Below are positions 8,280 to 16,406 of a DNA stretch of 64,000 nt, in pieces. Source of the stretch: JASLQO01 sp002327525 (lineage in GTDB: Bacteria; Pseudomonadota; Gammaproteobacteria; Pseudomonadales; Azotimanducaceae); assembly GCA_030744435.1 (NCBI GenBank), contig JASLQO010000025.1, positions 62,001 through 126,000 of the forward strand, written 5' to 3'. The position numbers were made by a program, and so were the translations under genes. Position 1 is the stretch's first letter; each line of letters begins with the position of its first letter. Under the pieces are notes generated by a model that was given only the letters and a program-made list of their open reading frames with translations, was not told the origin of the DNA and did not search any database.

Positions 8280-8689
8280 TCAATCGGTACGCCAAGCTCG
8301 CTTCTCGCTCCGGCCGGGCGCCGGCCAGGTGACGGCCAACGCACGAGTGATGTCCAGCTCGAATATGGGATCGTCGGGGTCGAACTCGGGAAAGAGTACC
8401 GCGTCCAGTACTCTCCTACGCAGCTCAGTACCTATTTCGATCACCTTGCCCGCGATCTAAAGCTCCTCGTCGTCCGCACCCATCAGTGCGTGCAGCGCGA
8501 ACGCCACCTGCTCACAAAGGTCCTCGACCTTTGGTGTTCCCGCACCGTCAAGCAGGTAGATCCCGTCAGCGGCGAAGATCGGGCAACGCGGGGACAGCCC
8601 AGGGTATCCACGGTTGCGAGTATTCCCACCTCGCCGTTCCCGCGGCGGAACAGCTTGCGTCTACCCACTGCGGCAACCGCCGGGGCCGC
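8280..8689 (-). pseudogene. Pyridoxamine-phosphate-oxidase-fold protein, frameshift plus nonsense
   Basis: On the minus strand a flavin-binding split-barrel protein can be pieced together: GEVGILATVD then LGCPRVA, followed in the next frame by ADGIYLLDGAG and a helix ending ALMGADDEEL, then a C-terminal part ending at 8280. Two lesions break it: one base appears missing in the C-run at 8581-8583, and a TAG (8457-8459) follows DDEEL. The 5' end is also closed by a TGA at 8690. Two independent lesions make a true pseudogene more likely than a single base error. The order of motifs fits the PNPOx-like family; original function unknown. Confidence 0.65.
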
Positions 8690-8717
8690 TCACTCGAATA
8701 CCTGCCAGCGCACGGTA

Positions 8718-9182
8718 TCAACGCGCCACGAGCCGCCAGTAGCGCGTGGGCCGAGCACCGGGTGCAGGCGTCAGAGGGAACTCATACTTGGCGCTGAACG
8801 CTTCCAAAACGGGCTCGAGTTCTTCCACTCCGGCAAGCGGCCGAGCGTGTAACTCGTACACATCGCCACCCACCTTGAGCTTCACATCGGGCTCTTCATC
8901 CACCCAACCAGGCCAGTTCTTGGCTTCAGGATCGAGCGCGCCGATATACAGTGATTCGCCGTCAGCCGCGCACCAGATCGTTACAGAATGCGGTAGGAAG
9001 TACGGAGTGCTCACCTGAAGACTCACTTCCCGATGCTCATCGGTGAAACTCCAATCCTCCGGATGACCACGCGCTTCTCCGCGCAACCACAGTCCGGGGC
9101 GCTGGTCCTGGGGTTCGCATGCCGCCAACGTCACCACGGCGCTCACCAACAACAGGCGCTCTAACCCAAATCGTGTACGCAC
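8718..9182 (-). CDS. Predicted lipoprotein of unknown function
   Basis: A 154-residue protein with a short positively charged N-terminus, a hydrophobic stretch and lipobox TLAAC (Cys22), predicting a lipid anchor. The GTG at 9182 is chosen because GGAGGAG sits just upstream and it gives a standard signal peptide. The mature part has a DWSF segment, a PHSVTIWC segment, an ADGESLYIGAL segment and DVKLKVGGDVYEL; this layout resembles a recurrent family of uncharacterised envelope proteins with a possible split-barrel fold. The remnant of a PNPOx-type gene follows in the same direction. No function can be assigned. Confidence 0.65.
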   Translation of the reverse strand: MRTRFGLERLLLVSAVVTLAACEPQDQRPGLWLRGEARGHPEDWSFTDEHREVSLQVSTPYFLPHSVTIWCAADGESLYIGALDPEAKNWPGWVDEEPDVKLKVGGDVYELHARPLAGVEELEPVLEAFSAKYEFPLTPAPGARPTRYWRLVAR

Positions 9183-9189
9183 ACACTCC

Positions 9190-9203
9190 TCCACGTACGT
9201 GGA
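9190..9203. promoter_or_regulatory. 14-bp perfect palindrome at the ribosome site of the lipoprotein gene
   Basis: TCCACGTACGTGGA is a perfect palindrome whose 3' half (minus strand) overlaps the GGAGGAG ribosome site of the gene starting at 9182. It could be an operator or a small hairpin that hides the ribosome site. There is no direct evidence of function. Confidence 0.3.
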
Positions 9204-9309
9204 TCAGATGATTTCCGGGAAGAACTGCTAGAGGGTCAGACGTCGGAGCAGGCTTTCCATGCTCCGGCGGAAACTATCGGCTGACTCTCCCGACCAGCCG
9301 TTGAATTGG

Positions 9310-9633
9310 TTACCAGCGGCTTCCGCCACCTCCACCGCCTCCGCCGCCTCCGCCGCCTCCGCCGCCTCCACCGCCTCCACCGCCTCCACGCGGTGGCCGT
9401 GCATTGGCCTCATTCACCCTGAGTGCCCTTCCGCCTACGTCCTGGCCGTTCAGTTCTGCAATTGCTTTCTGAGCATCGCCATCGCGCATCTCGACGAAAC
9501 CGAAGCCTCGTGAGCGACCCGTTTCACGGTCAGTGATGACGGAGGCTGATTGCACCTCGCCGATCGCAGCAAACATCTCCTCCAAATCGGCATCCGTGGT
9601 ACTCCACGGCAGATTGCCTACATAGATTCTCAT
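9310..9633 (-). CDS. RRM-domain RNA-binding protein with 22-glycine tail
   Basis: A 107-residue single RNA-recognition-motif protein of the glycine-rich type. RNP2 (IYVGNL, residues 3-8) and RNP1 (RGFGFVEM, about 42-49) are intact. The C-terminus is 22 consecutive glycines followed by Ser-Arg-Trp. A paralogue at 54066-54353 has a near-identical RRM with a short Gly/Arg tail and also ends in Arg-Trp. Such proteins in bacteria bind RNA and are often linked to cold response. The ATG at 9633 gives the standard RRM start. The glycine tract is made of GGN codons in a repeating order, so its length could vary by slippage. Confidence 0.9.
   Translation of the reverse strand: MRIYVGNLPWSTTDADLEEMFAAIGEVQSASVITDRETGRSRGFGFVEMRDGDAQKAIAELNGQDVGGRALRVNEANARPPRGGGGGGGGGGGGGGGGGGGGGGSRW
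9322..9387. repeat. GGN-codon microsatellite encoding polyglycine
   Basis: Sixty-six bases consist only of glycine codons on the minus strand, arranged in partly repeated nine-base units (GGAGGCGGC and GGTGGAGGC types). Changes by multiples of three would keep the frame and change only tail length; other changes would alter the last three residues. Confidence 0.8.
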
Positions 9634-9858
9634 GCGTCCCAAATTCTCCAATGTCCAATGTGAGATGCGTTATCCGCCCAACAATCAACGCAGCTATCAA
9701 CGTACACCTCGCGTGCACTCTCCCCGCCCCTTTAACGGGCAGTGATAATCAGAAGCGATTGCCGACTTAACTAGAGAACGCTCAGGACCAAATCGGGGCA
9801 GCAAATCCAATTGCGTAGAATTATAGGAGCAGATGCACAGTAACAACAAGGCACCATT

Positions 9859-10073
9859 TAGCCCCGATGTAGCAGTAATGTGCGCGATCCAGACGTTCTA
9901 GACCTGGTAATTCAAACGTCGCGCGCAGCATTTCGTGAAGGGATGCATACGCGCCATCTACGATGGCGCCACCGTATGTAACCTGAGCGAAATGCGCGCA
10001 CGGCCGCGAAGCGCCAGGCATAGGACGAGCCGGAGGCACTCTGGGCGTGTAGATTTCTGCAACATCAGGGTTA
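9859..10073. repeat. Dispersed structured repeat, copy C
   Basis: This is one of three copies of the same element in the window. The ends form a terminal inverted repeat: the first 21 bases from 9859 and the reverse complement of the last 21 bases to 10073 agree at about 17 positions, both carrying GATGT-GCAG-AAT. The core holds a nested hairpin (CGCCATC-TAC-GATGGCG inside CATACG/CGTATG, inside CATTTCG/CGAAATG). It lies in the 469-base gap between the RRM gene and the secreted protein gene at 10103. The remaining part of that gap shows no gene. Short open frames in the copy look like by-products of the conserved bases. Confidence 0.8.
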
Positions 10074-10102
10074 GCTGTTACCAGCAGCCGGGATGCCTAG
10101 AT

Positions 10103-10873
10103 TCAGTCGTCGAAAACGTATCGTGATCTGCCACTGCGCGAATACTCCTCACAGTTGATGCTTGAGGAACGACACTTCGAGTCGTCATCCATCCACATGA
10201 AGCCGTTGCGAAATCCGAATATCGGCTTCACGAATCTCATCGCGTACGGCTCTCCATCGACGAACCCCGGCATGAAACGATTGCCTTCCATGTATTCGGT
10301 GCCATAACGCTTCGCTTCGCGGTTACTCCACTTCGTCTCGACGAACTCGAGAGCGTGCACTTGTCCATTCACGTCAATACTGGCATCCGCCCACACGAGT
10401 CCGATCTCTGAGCGCGGCTCGTAACGGTTGTTGCCGTAGCGCTGCGGGGCGATGTAGTTCAGGCCAAGTTCCTTCGCATTGGTGCCGTGGTTGGGTATCA
10501 CCGCCTTGACCCGCTCTCCTCCCCGACTTCGGAACACTACGGTCACCATAACCAGCGAACTGACATTTTCTCCGTCCACCGAGGCGGGCAGCAAAGTCGC
10601 GCTCTCGGCGGACAGGCTGATGGCGCGATAAAACCGCGAATCCACGTCGGGATCCGAATAGCAGCCGATTTCGAAAATGCCTCCCGCAGGACCAACACGC
10701 ACCTCACAGCGCACGTACAGGGTATAGTCACCGGGAATGTCCGGGAAGCCGATCAGGTTCGCGAGAGAAGTCTCTTGATTACCGATTCGCGCAGGTTGAA
10801 ATGACACCGCGAACGCGGCCTGACTGGTAACGGCGCCCAATAACAATGCAATCAAAGAGCCACGCATACTCAT
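10103..10873 (-). CDS. Secreted protein of unknown function
   Basis: A 256-residue protein with a Sec signal peptide (hydrophobic residues 6-20, likely cleavage after AFA at 22), so exported to the periplasm or beyond. The C-terminal third includes DVNGQVHALEFVETKWSN and RFMPGFVDGEPYAMRFVKPI, which resembles the TonB C-terminal-like fold used as a repeat in some periplasmic proteins; this is only a by-eye similarity. Three cysteines in the last 40 residues and two earlier could form disulfides. The ATG at 10873 is preferred to the longer TTG frame. No operon partner; the next gene upstream on this strand ends at 10907. Confidence 0.6.
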   Translation of the reverse strand: MSMRGSLIALLLGAVTSQAAFAVSFQPARIGNQETSLANLIGFPDIPGDYTLYVRCEVRVGPAGGIFEIGCYSDPDVDSRFYRAISLSAESATLLPASVDGENVSSLVMVTVVFRSRGGERVKAVIPNHGTNAKELGLNYIAPQRYGNNRYEPRSEIGLVWADASIDVNGQVHALEFVETKWSNREAKRYGTEYMEGNRFMPGFVDGEPYAMRFVKPIFGFRNGFMWMDDDSKCRSSSINCEEYSRSGRSRYVFDD

Positions 10874-10906
10874 ACTCACAGTACTCAAATAGTGCAAACT
10901 ACTAGT

Positions 10907-11644
10907 TTACTCCAGCCCGACGCTTAGTAGTCGATCGATCGCTCTGTCCGGTTCGCCATCGCCAAGTCGTGGGGCGAGCGAGTGACACAGATTAGCGCCC
11001 GCGAGTCCGGGTGTTTCGCTTCGCAGGCGTGCAAGCGCCAGCCCACCGCCCGCGGCCAGATCCCTGATGACATCCGGCGACAGTGCGCCGATCGTCTCCA
11101 GACGCTCGAACCCGACGATGTTCCCCAGCGCAGACAGCAGCTTTGGCCCCACCAGTTGGGGTGCAATCCGCTGCGCGTCAATACGCTGAATGATGCTCTC
11201 GGTGGCATGGATGAGAAATGGCAGCACCGGACAACCGGCGCGAAAGACGCACACGGCGTTGTGATAGCTACGGCGCACGCGCACACCCTGCCCCTGTCGT
11301 TCAGTCCACAACTCGTAACCGAATGCGCAACTTGAGCTGATCTCGAGACTCACCCGTTCCGGCGCGAACAGCAAGACGTCGGCGTCGAACCAGCACGCCA
11401 CATCTGCCTCACCACAATCGAGAATCTCGCGAATCACCCGCAGGCGTGCGAGATCGGCCATCACGGGCAGGGCGAAGCCTGCCTTATCGCGATACCAATC
11501 CGGCACTTTCGCGAACAACTCGTCGCCGAGCCACAGGTAACCGCACCCGCTCTCCCTGGCATATGCACGCACACTGCGCACACAACGTCCAACCCAGCCG
11601 CGGAGCACTTCAGGACGATGACTCTGGACAATGATCGTGTGCAT
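10907..11644 (-). CDS. Putative glycosyltransferase (GT-A-like, DXD motif)
   Basis: A 245-residue protein. The pattern is an N-terminal strand (IIVQSH), a segment GCGYLWLGDELF, a basic region with DLARLRVIREIL, and ACWFDADVLLF holding the DXD motif Asp87-Ala-Asp89, the metal and nucleotide-sugar ligand of GT-A enzymes. This layout matches small glycosyltransferases that act on host- or capsule-type glycans, but no specific family is recognised. The ATG at 11644 is chosen because the homologous fold begins there; the upstream open frame overlaps the divergent hydrolase remnant region. Substrates unknown. Confidence 0.55.
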   Translation of the reverse strand: MHTIIVQSHRPEVLRGWVGRCVRSVRAYARESGCGYLWLGDELFAKVPDWYRDKAGFALPVMADLARLRVIREILDCGEADVACWFDADVLLFAPERVSLEISSSCAFGYELWTERQGQGVRVRRSYHNAVCVFRAGCPVLPFLIHATESIIQRIDAQRIAPQLVGPKLLSALGNIVGFERLETIGALSPDVIRDLAAGGGLALARLRSETPGLAGANLCHSLAPRLGDGEPDRAIDRLLSVGLE

Positions 11645-11711
11645 GGCCCGACAGAATTGTTCGCGATCCCTATGGTGCGATGTCACGGCGACGAGGGGAA
11701 GGAGCGTTGGC

Positions 11712-11978
11712 ATGTACGCGACCAGCAGCGTCACGAAGATATACTACGAGGTGGCGGGTGAAGGTCCGCCGATACTCTTCGCCCACGGTGCGGGCGGCAA
11801 TGCGGCGATCTGGTTCGAACAGATTGCGCCTTTCTCTACCCGCTATACCTGTATCGCCTTCGATCACCGCTGTTTCGCTCGCTCACCCGTGGATCCGGCA
11901 TCCATCTCCATCCCCCAGTTCCGGGATGATGCGATCGCGGTACTCGACGCCGTCGGCACCGAGCGCGCGCACCGGCTC
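11712..11978 (+). pseudogene. 5' fragment of an alpha/beta-hydrolase gene
   Basis: Good ribosome site (GGAG at 11701) and ATG at 11712 lead into a clear alpha/beta-hydrolase N-terminus: strand, then the oxyanion loop HGAGG (25-29), then FDHRCFARSP. Similarity stops after VGTERAHRL (about residue 89), just before the nucleophile elbow GxSxG that should follow. The frame continues to 12110 but only as the antisense of the GH43-like gene. So the catalytic serine and the rest of the fold are missing; the 3' part was lost at the junction with the convergent gene ending at 11998. Confidence 0.7.
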
Positions 11979-11997
11979 ACACTGCAAGATGCTTTCG

Positions 11998-13152
11998 TCA
12001 GTCGATCCCTTTCAACTCTGCGATCGCGATGCCCGATTCACCCGCCACTGCGTACAACAGGTATACCTTTCCCCCTTCTTCGTAGATGGCCGGATCGCGC
12101 AGTTGGTTGACCCCGCCATAGGCCACACTCCTCACAGACGCCTCCAGCGGGGCATCCGCTCCCTCCCAGCTGCGTTCGGGGCGCAGCACCTCTACAGGCG
12201 CACTCTCCCGCCATTCGTCCCACGGAGGCGACAGATCGATGGTGGAAAGGAGTATGCGCTCCGGTGCATGTCCCACCTGCGTCCAGAACACATATAGCAG
12301 GTCGCCGCGCAATAGCACCGCCGCGTGGCGCATATCCGGATTGAACAACACCGGACCCGCCTCGAAGCCACCAAGCGGATTCTCGGATCGATAAAACTGC
12401 CCCGGCATCGCCAGCCCGTAGACGTAGCCGCCGTATTCGAAAGCGCGCCAGTACGTACGTCCGAGGATCTCCTTGCCTGCTTCGAAGTGAATGCCGTCGC
12501 GCGACGTGGCAACGCGTGTCAGTTGCCGTCCGAGCGCCTCGAGACCATGAAAATACATGACGATGCGCTGGTTGATCTCATCGATGTGCACATCCGGCGA
12601 AGCGATGTGAGGCGCCGTGAGTTCCTTGATGATGTCGTGCTCAAACGTATCGAAATCCATGCCTTGCGACATGGCTGCCTCGCGTATCCGCGCAATGGCT
12701 TCAGGCGGTGCGTCCGGCGGGCGTGTCGGAAAGTGGGATTCATCGAGCTGCAGACTGCCTGGCGCGTGTACTCGCCACGGGCCTGTCAGATCATCGGCGT
12801 AAGCAAACCGTATGTAGCTGCCTTTATGGTCCGCGAAATACAGGTAATAGTTACCGAATGCCGCGTCTACCCAATCCGGCACCCTGATCAGCGATGGCCC
12901 TTGGATATTCGGTCCGACCTCGGGGTGAGTGTCGGCCCAGACGATTGGCGCATCGAGCATTCTGATCACTTCGAGTTTCTGGCTGCGCGCCCCCGACCTC
13001 ATATCCTCAACCTCTTCCACTCCTTTTCCCCCAGATTCCTCAGAGCAGGCAGATAACGTCGACAGTATCCAACAAAGCACCAGGACGACACCCCACACCG
13101 TTACGACAGGCACCTTTTTGATCCTCCGCAAAACCCCATGAGACCCCACCAT
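11998..13152 (-). CDS. GH43-like five-bladed propeller lipoprotein
   Basis: A 384-residue protein with a hydrophobic N-terminal segment and lipobox LSAC (Cys36), so anchored in the envelope. The body has repeated blades of the type NYYLYFADHKGSYIRFAYADD, MYFHGL, DLLYVFW and KVYLLYA, typical of glycosyl hydrolase family 43/32-like propellers and their non-enzymatic relatives. No complete Asp-Asp-Glu catalytic set can be assigned by eye. The ATG at 13152 is chosen because it gives a normal signal peptide. It is divergent from the ferredoxin gene at 13257. A role in glycan binding or cleavage is likely, but the substrate is unknown. Confidence 0.65.
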   Translation of the reverse strand: MVGSHGVLRRIKKVPVVTVWGVVLVLCWILSTLSACSEESGGKGVEEVEDMRSGARSQKLEVIRMLDAPIVWADTHPEVGPNIQGPSLIRVPDWVDAAFGNYYLYFADHKGSYIRFAYADDLTGPWRVHAPGSLQLDESHFPTRPPDAPPEAIARIREAAMSQGMDFDTFEHDIIKELTAPHIASPDVHIDEINQRIVMYFHGLEALGRQLTRVATSRDGIHFEAGKEILGRTYWRAFEYGGYVYGLAMPGQFYRSENPLGGFEAGPVLFNPDMRHAAVLLRGDLLYVFWTQVGHAPERILLSTIDLSPPWDEWRESAPVEVLRPERSWEGADAPLEASVRSVAYGGVNQLRDPAIYEEGGKVYLLYAVAGESGIAIAELKGID

Positions 13153-13167
13153 ATCCAGGATGTGGAT

Positions 13168-13194
13168 GTGACAGTGGGCACCCTTGGGTATGAT
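13168..13194 (+). promoter_or_regulatory. Possible promoter of the ferredoxin gene
   Basis: GTGACA (13168-13173) and TATGAT (13189-13194) lie 15 bases apart, with ACGCGG after the -10 box, in the gap before the ferredoxin gene. The spacing is short, so this is tentative. Confidence 0.35.
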
Positions 13195-13256
13195 ACGCGG
13201 CTTGCTCACACTCAACCCGATCCCCTTCAGCCACGATCATCTCGAAGGAGAAGTGC

Positions 13257-13577
13257 ATGCCTACCATTACCTACATCGAGCACGACGGTACCGAACACCA
13301 GATCGACGCCGAGCTCGGCACCTCGGTCATGCGTGGCGCCATCGACAACGGCATTCCAGGCATAGACGCGGATTGTGGCGGCAAATGCTCCTGTGCCACA
13401 TGTCACGTGGTCGTCACCGACCAATGGTGGTCCAAGGTCGGAACACCGGGTGACACCGAGGAGTCTATGCTGGATCTCAATCCCGAGCGCGAGCCACATT
13501 CGCGCCTGTCCTGCCAGATCAAGGTCACCGACGCACTTGACGGGCTCGTCGTTAACCTGCCTGAATTCCAGATGTAA
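13257..13577 (+). CDS. [2Fe-2S] ferredoxin, adrenodoxin/terpredoxin type
   Basis: A 106-residue electron carrier. Cluster ligands are Cys40, Cys46, Cys49 and Cys86; Cys44 is an additional cysteine inside the loop, as in several P450-type ferredoxins. AAGGAG lies 7 bases before the ATG. The gene directly downstream (18 bases) is the broken 5' end of a cytochrome P450, so the ferredoxin was most likely that enzyme's redox partner. It shares the fold and ligand spacing with the ferredoxin at 2800 but differs in sequence elsewhere. Since the local P450 is broken, it must serve another enzyme or be obsolete. Confidence 0.9.
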   Translation: MPTITYIEHDGTEHQIDAELGTSVMRGAIDNGIPGIDADCGGKCSCATCHVVVTDQWWSKVGTPGDTEESMLDLNPEREPHSRLSCQIKVTDALDGLVVNLPEFQM

Positions 13578-13594
13578 CACATCATGGGGGAGTG

Positions 13595-14017
13595 ATGAAC
13601 GCACAGACCAATCCTTTTGGTGAAGACCCCTGGACCATGCCGCTAGCGGACATGGACGTGAGCCGTCCGGCACTGTTCGAGACTGACACTTTCTGGCCGT
13701 ATTTCGACAGGCTGCGTCAGGAAAATCCGGTGCACTAATGCCGCGAAAGCCAGTTCGGGCCGTACTGGTCGGTTACCAGGTTCAGGGACATCATGCAGGT
13801 TGAGAAGAACCACCAGGTGCTCTCATCCGATCCCGGCATCGTGCTGGCCGAACGTCCTGCTATGACTGGGGGCCAGTGGTCCGCAGGTGGTGGAAGGTCT
13901 GCACGGTCAGTCATACACAGCACGTTCGGTTCACCCACCTCCTTCGTGAATGACGAGATCTACTTCGGCAAGGATCGCCTGCGCGACGTCGAAGAGGAAA
14001 TCGTCCGGATCGAATGA
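13595..14017 (+). pseudogene. Chimeric scar: P450 5' end + LLM fragment + DsbA-type 3' end
   Basis: Three pieces are joined. From the ATG at 13595 (GGGGGAG upstream) runs a cytochrome P450 N-terminus (VSRPALFETDTFWPYFDRLR...), with TAA at 13736-13738 where a tyrosine would be expected in the PVHYC-type segment, and continuing as CRESQFGPYWSVTRF to about 13855. Bases 13853-13920 are nearly identical to 14304-14371 inside the downstream LLM gene but are read out of frame. From about 13921 comes the last part of a DsbA/2-hydroxychromene-carboxylate-isomerase-type protein (GSPTSFVNDEIYFGKDRL) ending at 14017. No part can give a working enzyme. Confidence 0.75.
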
Positions 14018-14037
14018 CATTACCTGTGGAGACAAAT

Positions 14038-15069
14038 ATGAAAGTGTCTATCGGAGTCAGCGCTTACGGTTCAGCCGACATATCCGGTTCGGTGTCCTAC
14101 GTCCAGGCAGCGGAGAAGCTGGGCGTCGATTCCATCTGGTCCGCGGAAGCCTGGGGTCAGGACGCGGTCACCTCGCTTGCCTATCTCGCCGCTGTGACCG
14201 AGCGCATCAAACTCGGCACGGGCATCATGCAGATAAGTGCACGCGTACCCTCCATGACAGCGATGACCGCTCTGTCGCTGAATGCGCTCTCCAACGGCCG
14301 TTTCCTGCTAGGACTGGGGGCCAGTGGTCCGCAGGTAGTCGAAGGTCTGCACGGTCAGTCATACACAGGACCTCTGACAAGGCTGAAGGAAACCGTGGAG
14401 ATCTCCCGAATGGCGTTTCGCGGCGAAAAACTGAGTTACCAGGGCGCCTACCACGAACTGCCCCGTCCGGGCGGCGAAGGCAAGGCGCTGCGCCTCGCTC
14501 ATCCACCCACCGAGATCCCCATCTATCTCGCTACCCTCGGACCGAGGGCACTGGAGTACACTGGCGCGCACGGCGATGGCTGGCTCGGAACCTCCTTTTC
14601 ACCCGATCACGCCGATGCCCACCTTGCCTATATCCGCAAGGGCGCCAAGCAGGCCGGCCGAAACATGAACGAGATCGATCTGCAGGCCGCGTGCACCGTC
14701 ATGATCGGAGACAATGTCGATGAGATGATCGCCTCTCGAAAGCCAGGTGTCGCTTTCCAGATGGGCGCGATGGGTTCCGCCCAGACCAATTTCTACAACG
14801 AGGCGTTCCAGCGCGCCGGTTTCGCGGACGATGCCCTCGCGGTTCAACAGCTGTGGCTGGACGGCAAACGAGAGCAGGCCGCCGCACGTGTGACGGAGGA
14901 TATGGTTTCTCAGTTTCAGGCCATTGGCACTGAAGCCATGGTGCGGGAACGGCTGCGCCTGTACCGGGACGCGGGTATCACCACTCTGAGCGTGCGGCTG
15001 GACGGTTACCCGCCCGACGCGCGGCTCACCGCTCTCGAACACATAATGGACCTCATCGCCGCGCTCTAA
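14038..15069 (+). CDS. Luciferase-like (LLM) flavin/F420-dependent oxidoreductase
   Basis: A 343-residue TIM-barrel enzyme of the bacterial luciferase-like superfamily. Typical parts are visible: the N-terminal strand MKVSIGVSAYG, GVDSIWSAEAWGQD, KLGTGIMQISAR, FLLGLGASGPQVVEGLHG, and GPRALEYTGAHGDGW. These proteins use reduced FMN or F420. The ATG at 14038 is preferred because GGAG lies 7 bases upstream and translation gives the family's normal beginning; an ATG at 14014 overlaps the previous stop. A 68-base stretch of this gene has a near copy in the preceding scar. Substrate unknown; the neighbourhood suggests a hydrophobic compound. Confidence 0.85.
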   Translation: MKVSIGVSAYGSADISGSVSYVQAAEKLGVDSIWSAEAWGQDAVTSLAYLAAVTERIKLGTGIMQISARVPSMTAMTALSLNALSNGRFLLGLGASGPQVVEGLHGQSYTGPLTRLKETVEISRMAFRGEKLSYQGAYHELPRPGGEGKALRLAHPPTEIPIYLATLGPRALEYTGAHGDGWLGTSFSPDHADAHLAYIRKGAKQAGRNMNEIDLQAACTVMIGDNVDEMIASRKPGVAFQMGAMGSAQTNFYNEAFQRAGFADDALAVQQLWLDGKREQAAARVTEDMVSQFQAIGTEAMVRERLRLYRDAGITTLSVRLDGYPPDARLTALEHIMDLIAAL

Positions 15070-15106
15070 CCTGTCTCTGATTGCGGTTGGCCACAACAAC
15101 CGAATA

Positions 15107-15122
15107 CTGTATATTTTTACAG
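15107..15122. promoter_or_regulatory. LexA (SOS) box upstream of dinB
   Basis: CTGTATATTTTTACAG fits the gammaproteobacterial LexA consensus CTGT-N8-ACAG exactly and lies 27 bases before the dinB ATG. It predicts repression by LexA and induction by DNA damage. Confidence 0.85.
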
Positions 15123-15148
15123 TTCTATTGCCGTCAAGGACACCGCCG

Positions 15149-16375
15149 ATGTCCGGCTGGTCCCGCATCGTCGCTCATGCCGACATGGATGCGTTCTACG
15201 CATCCGTAGAGCAACTCGACCGTCCGGAACTGCGCGGCAGACCGGTGCTGGTGGGGCCCCGCTCGGGTCGCGGCGTAGTGCTCACGGCGAGCTACGAGGC
15301 TCGCCCATTCGAAGTGGGTAGCGCCATGCCCATGGCCCAGGCCCTCAAACGCTGCCCGCACGCCGAGGTCGTTCCACCCCGATTCGAGCGCTATACCGAG
15401 GTTTCCGCGGCCATCATGGACGTGTTCTGCGATTTTTCGCCGCGCGTGGAACCGCTCTCACTCGACGAAGCCTTCATCGATATGACCGGTGCGCAACACA
15501 TCTTTGGCCCCCCGCAGGATATGGGTCATGCCATCAAGTCCGCGATTTTCGAAGCCACTGGCGGACTCACTATCTCCGTTGGCATCGCCGAGACCAAGCA
15601 CGTTGCCAAGGTGGCGAGTGCCGCCAACAAACCCAACGGCCTCACCGTGATCGCGCCCGGCACCGCACGGGCATGGCTCGCTCCGCAGCCCGTCAATCGA
15701 TTATGGGGTGTCGGGCCGAAGACCGAGACGCGTCTTCGCGCGCTCGGCTACCACATGATAGACGACATCGCCTGCGCCGATCCGGATCAGTTGAGTGAAG
15801 ATCTCGGGCAATCAGGCCGCCATCTCTGGGACCTTTCCCGTGCACGCGATCCGCGCCACGTGGAAACCCGGCGCACCGCGCGCAGCATGGGGTCCGAGCG
15901 TACATTGTCAGTGGATGTCTCCGATCCGATCCAGATTCGCCATTACCTGCAGCGTTCCGCCGACAGGCTAGCGCGTCGCCTGCGCAGTAAAGGCCGCAGC
16001 GCGGGCGGCGTGCGCGTGCGCCTTAAGACCACCGACTTCCAGCTGCTGTCTCGCCAGTGCGTGCTGCCAGCTCCCACGGATACCGCCGCAGATCTTCACC
16101 GCTACGCCTGTTCGATACTCGATCGCTTCGACCACCCGGGCCCATACCGTCTCGTGGGCATGGCCGTTTTCGACCTTCACGAAGCCAATCAACCCGTACA
16201 GATGGGATTGCTGGCCAACGAACGCAAGCGCGCGCTCGAAGTCGTTCTGGACTCCGTCTGCGAGAAATTTGGCACCACCAGCCTGCAACGGGCGCGCGAT
16301 CTCGATTCCGGTACGGTGCAGGCGACGACCCCTGATCTCGACTTCATTGACAACGCCCCCGACACTGACGGATAA
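15149..16375 (+). CDS. dinB: DNA polymerase IV (translesion, Y-family)
   Basis: A 408-residue Y-family polymerase that copies damaged DNA. The palm motifs are present: ADMDAFYASVE with Asp12/Asp14 and SLDEAFID with Asp106-Glu107, the three metal ligands among them. The helix-hairpin-helix (NRLWGVGPKTETRLRALG) and the little-finger domain follow. The length is larger than E. coli DinB (351) because of a C-terminal extension. The ATG at 15149 follows AAGGA. A perfect LexA box lies upstream. The gene stands inside a region where a P450 gene has been split, with the zinc-ribbon gene downstream possibly co-transcribed. Confidence 0.95.
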   Translation: MSGWSRIVAHADMDAFYASVEQLDRPELRGRPVLVGPRSGRGVVLTASYEARPFEVGSAMPMAQALKRCPHAEVVPPRFERYTEVSAAIMDVFCDFSPRVEPLSLDEAFIDMTGAQHIFGPPQDMGHAIKSAIFEATGGLTISVGIAETKHVAKVASAANKPNGLTVIAPGTARAWLAPQPVNRLWGVGPKTETRLRALGYHMIDDIACADPDQLSEDLGQSGRHLWDLSRARDPRHVETRRTARSMGSERTLSVDVSDPIQIRHYLQRSADRLARRLRSKGRSAGGVRVRLKTTDFQLLSRQCVLPAPTDTAADLHRYACSILDRFDHPGPYRLVGMAVFDLHEANQPVQMGLLANERKRALEVVLDSVCEKFGTTSLQRARDLDSGTVQATTPDLDFIDNAPDTDG

Positions 16376-16406
16376 CTGCACCCGAAGCAACAAACCACGG
16401 AACGTC

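Noticed and set aside
13853..13920. The 68-base match to the LLM gene as a phase-variation or regulatory repeat
   Set aside because: It lies out of frame inside a scar of broken genes and has no second functional gene beside it; recombination is the simpler explanation.
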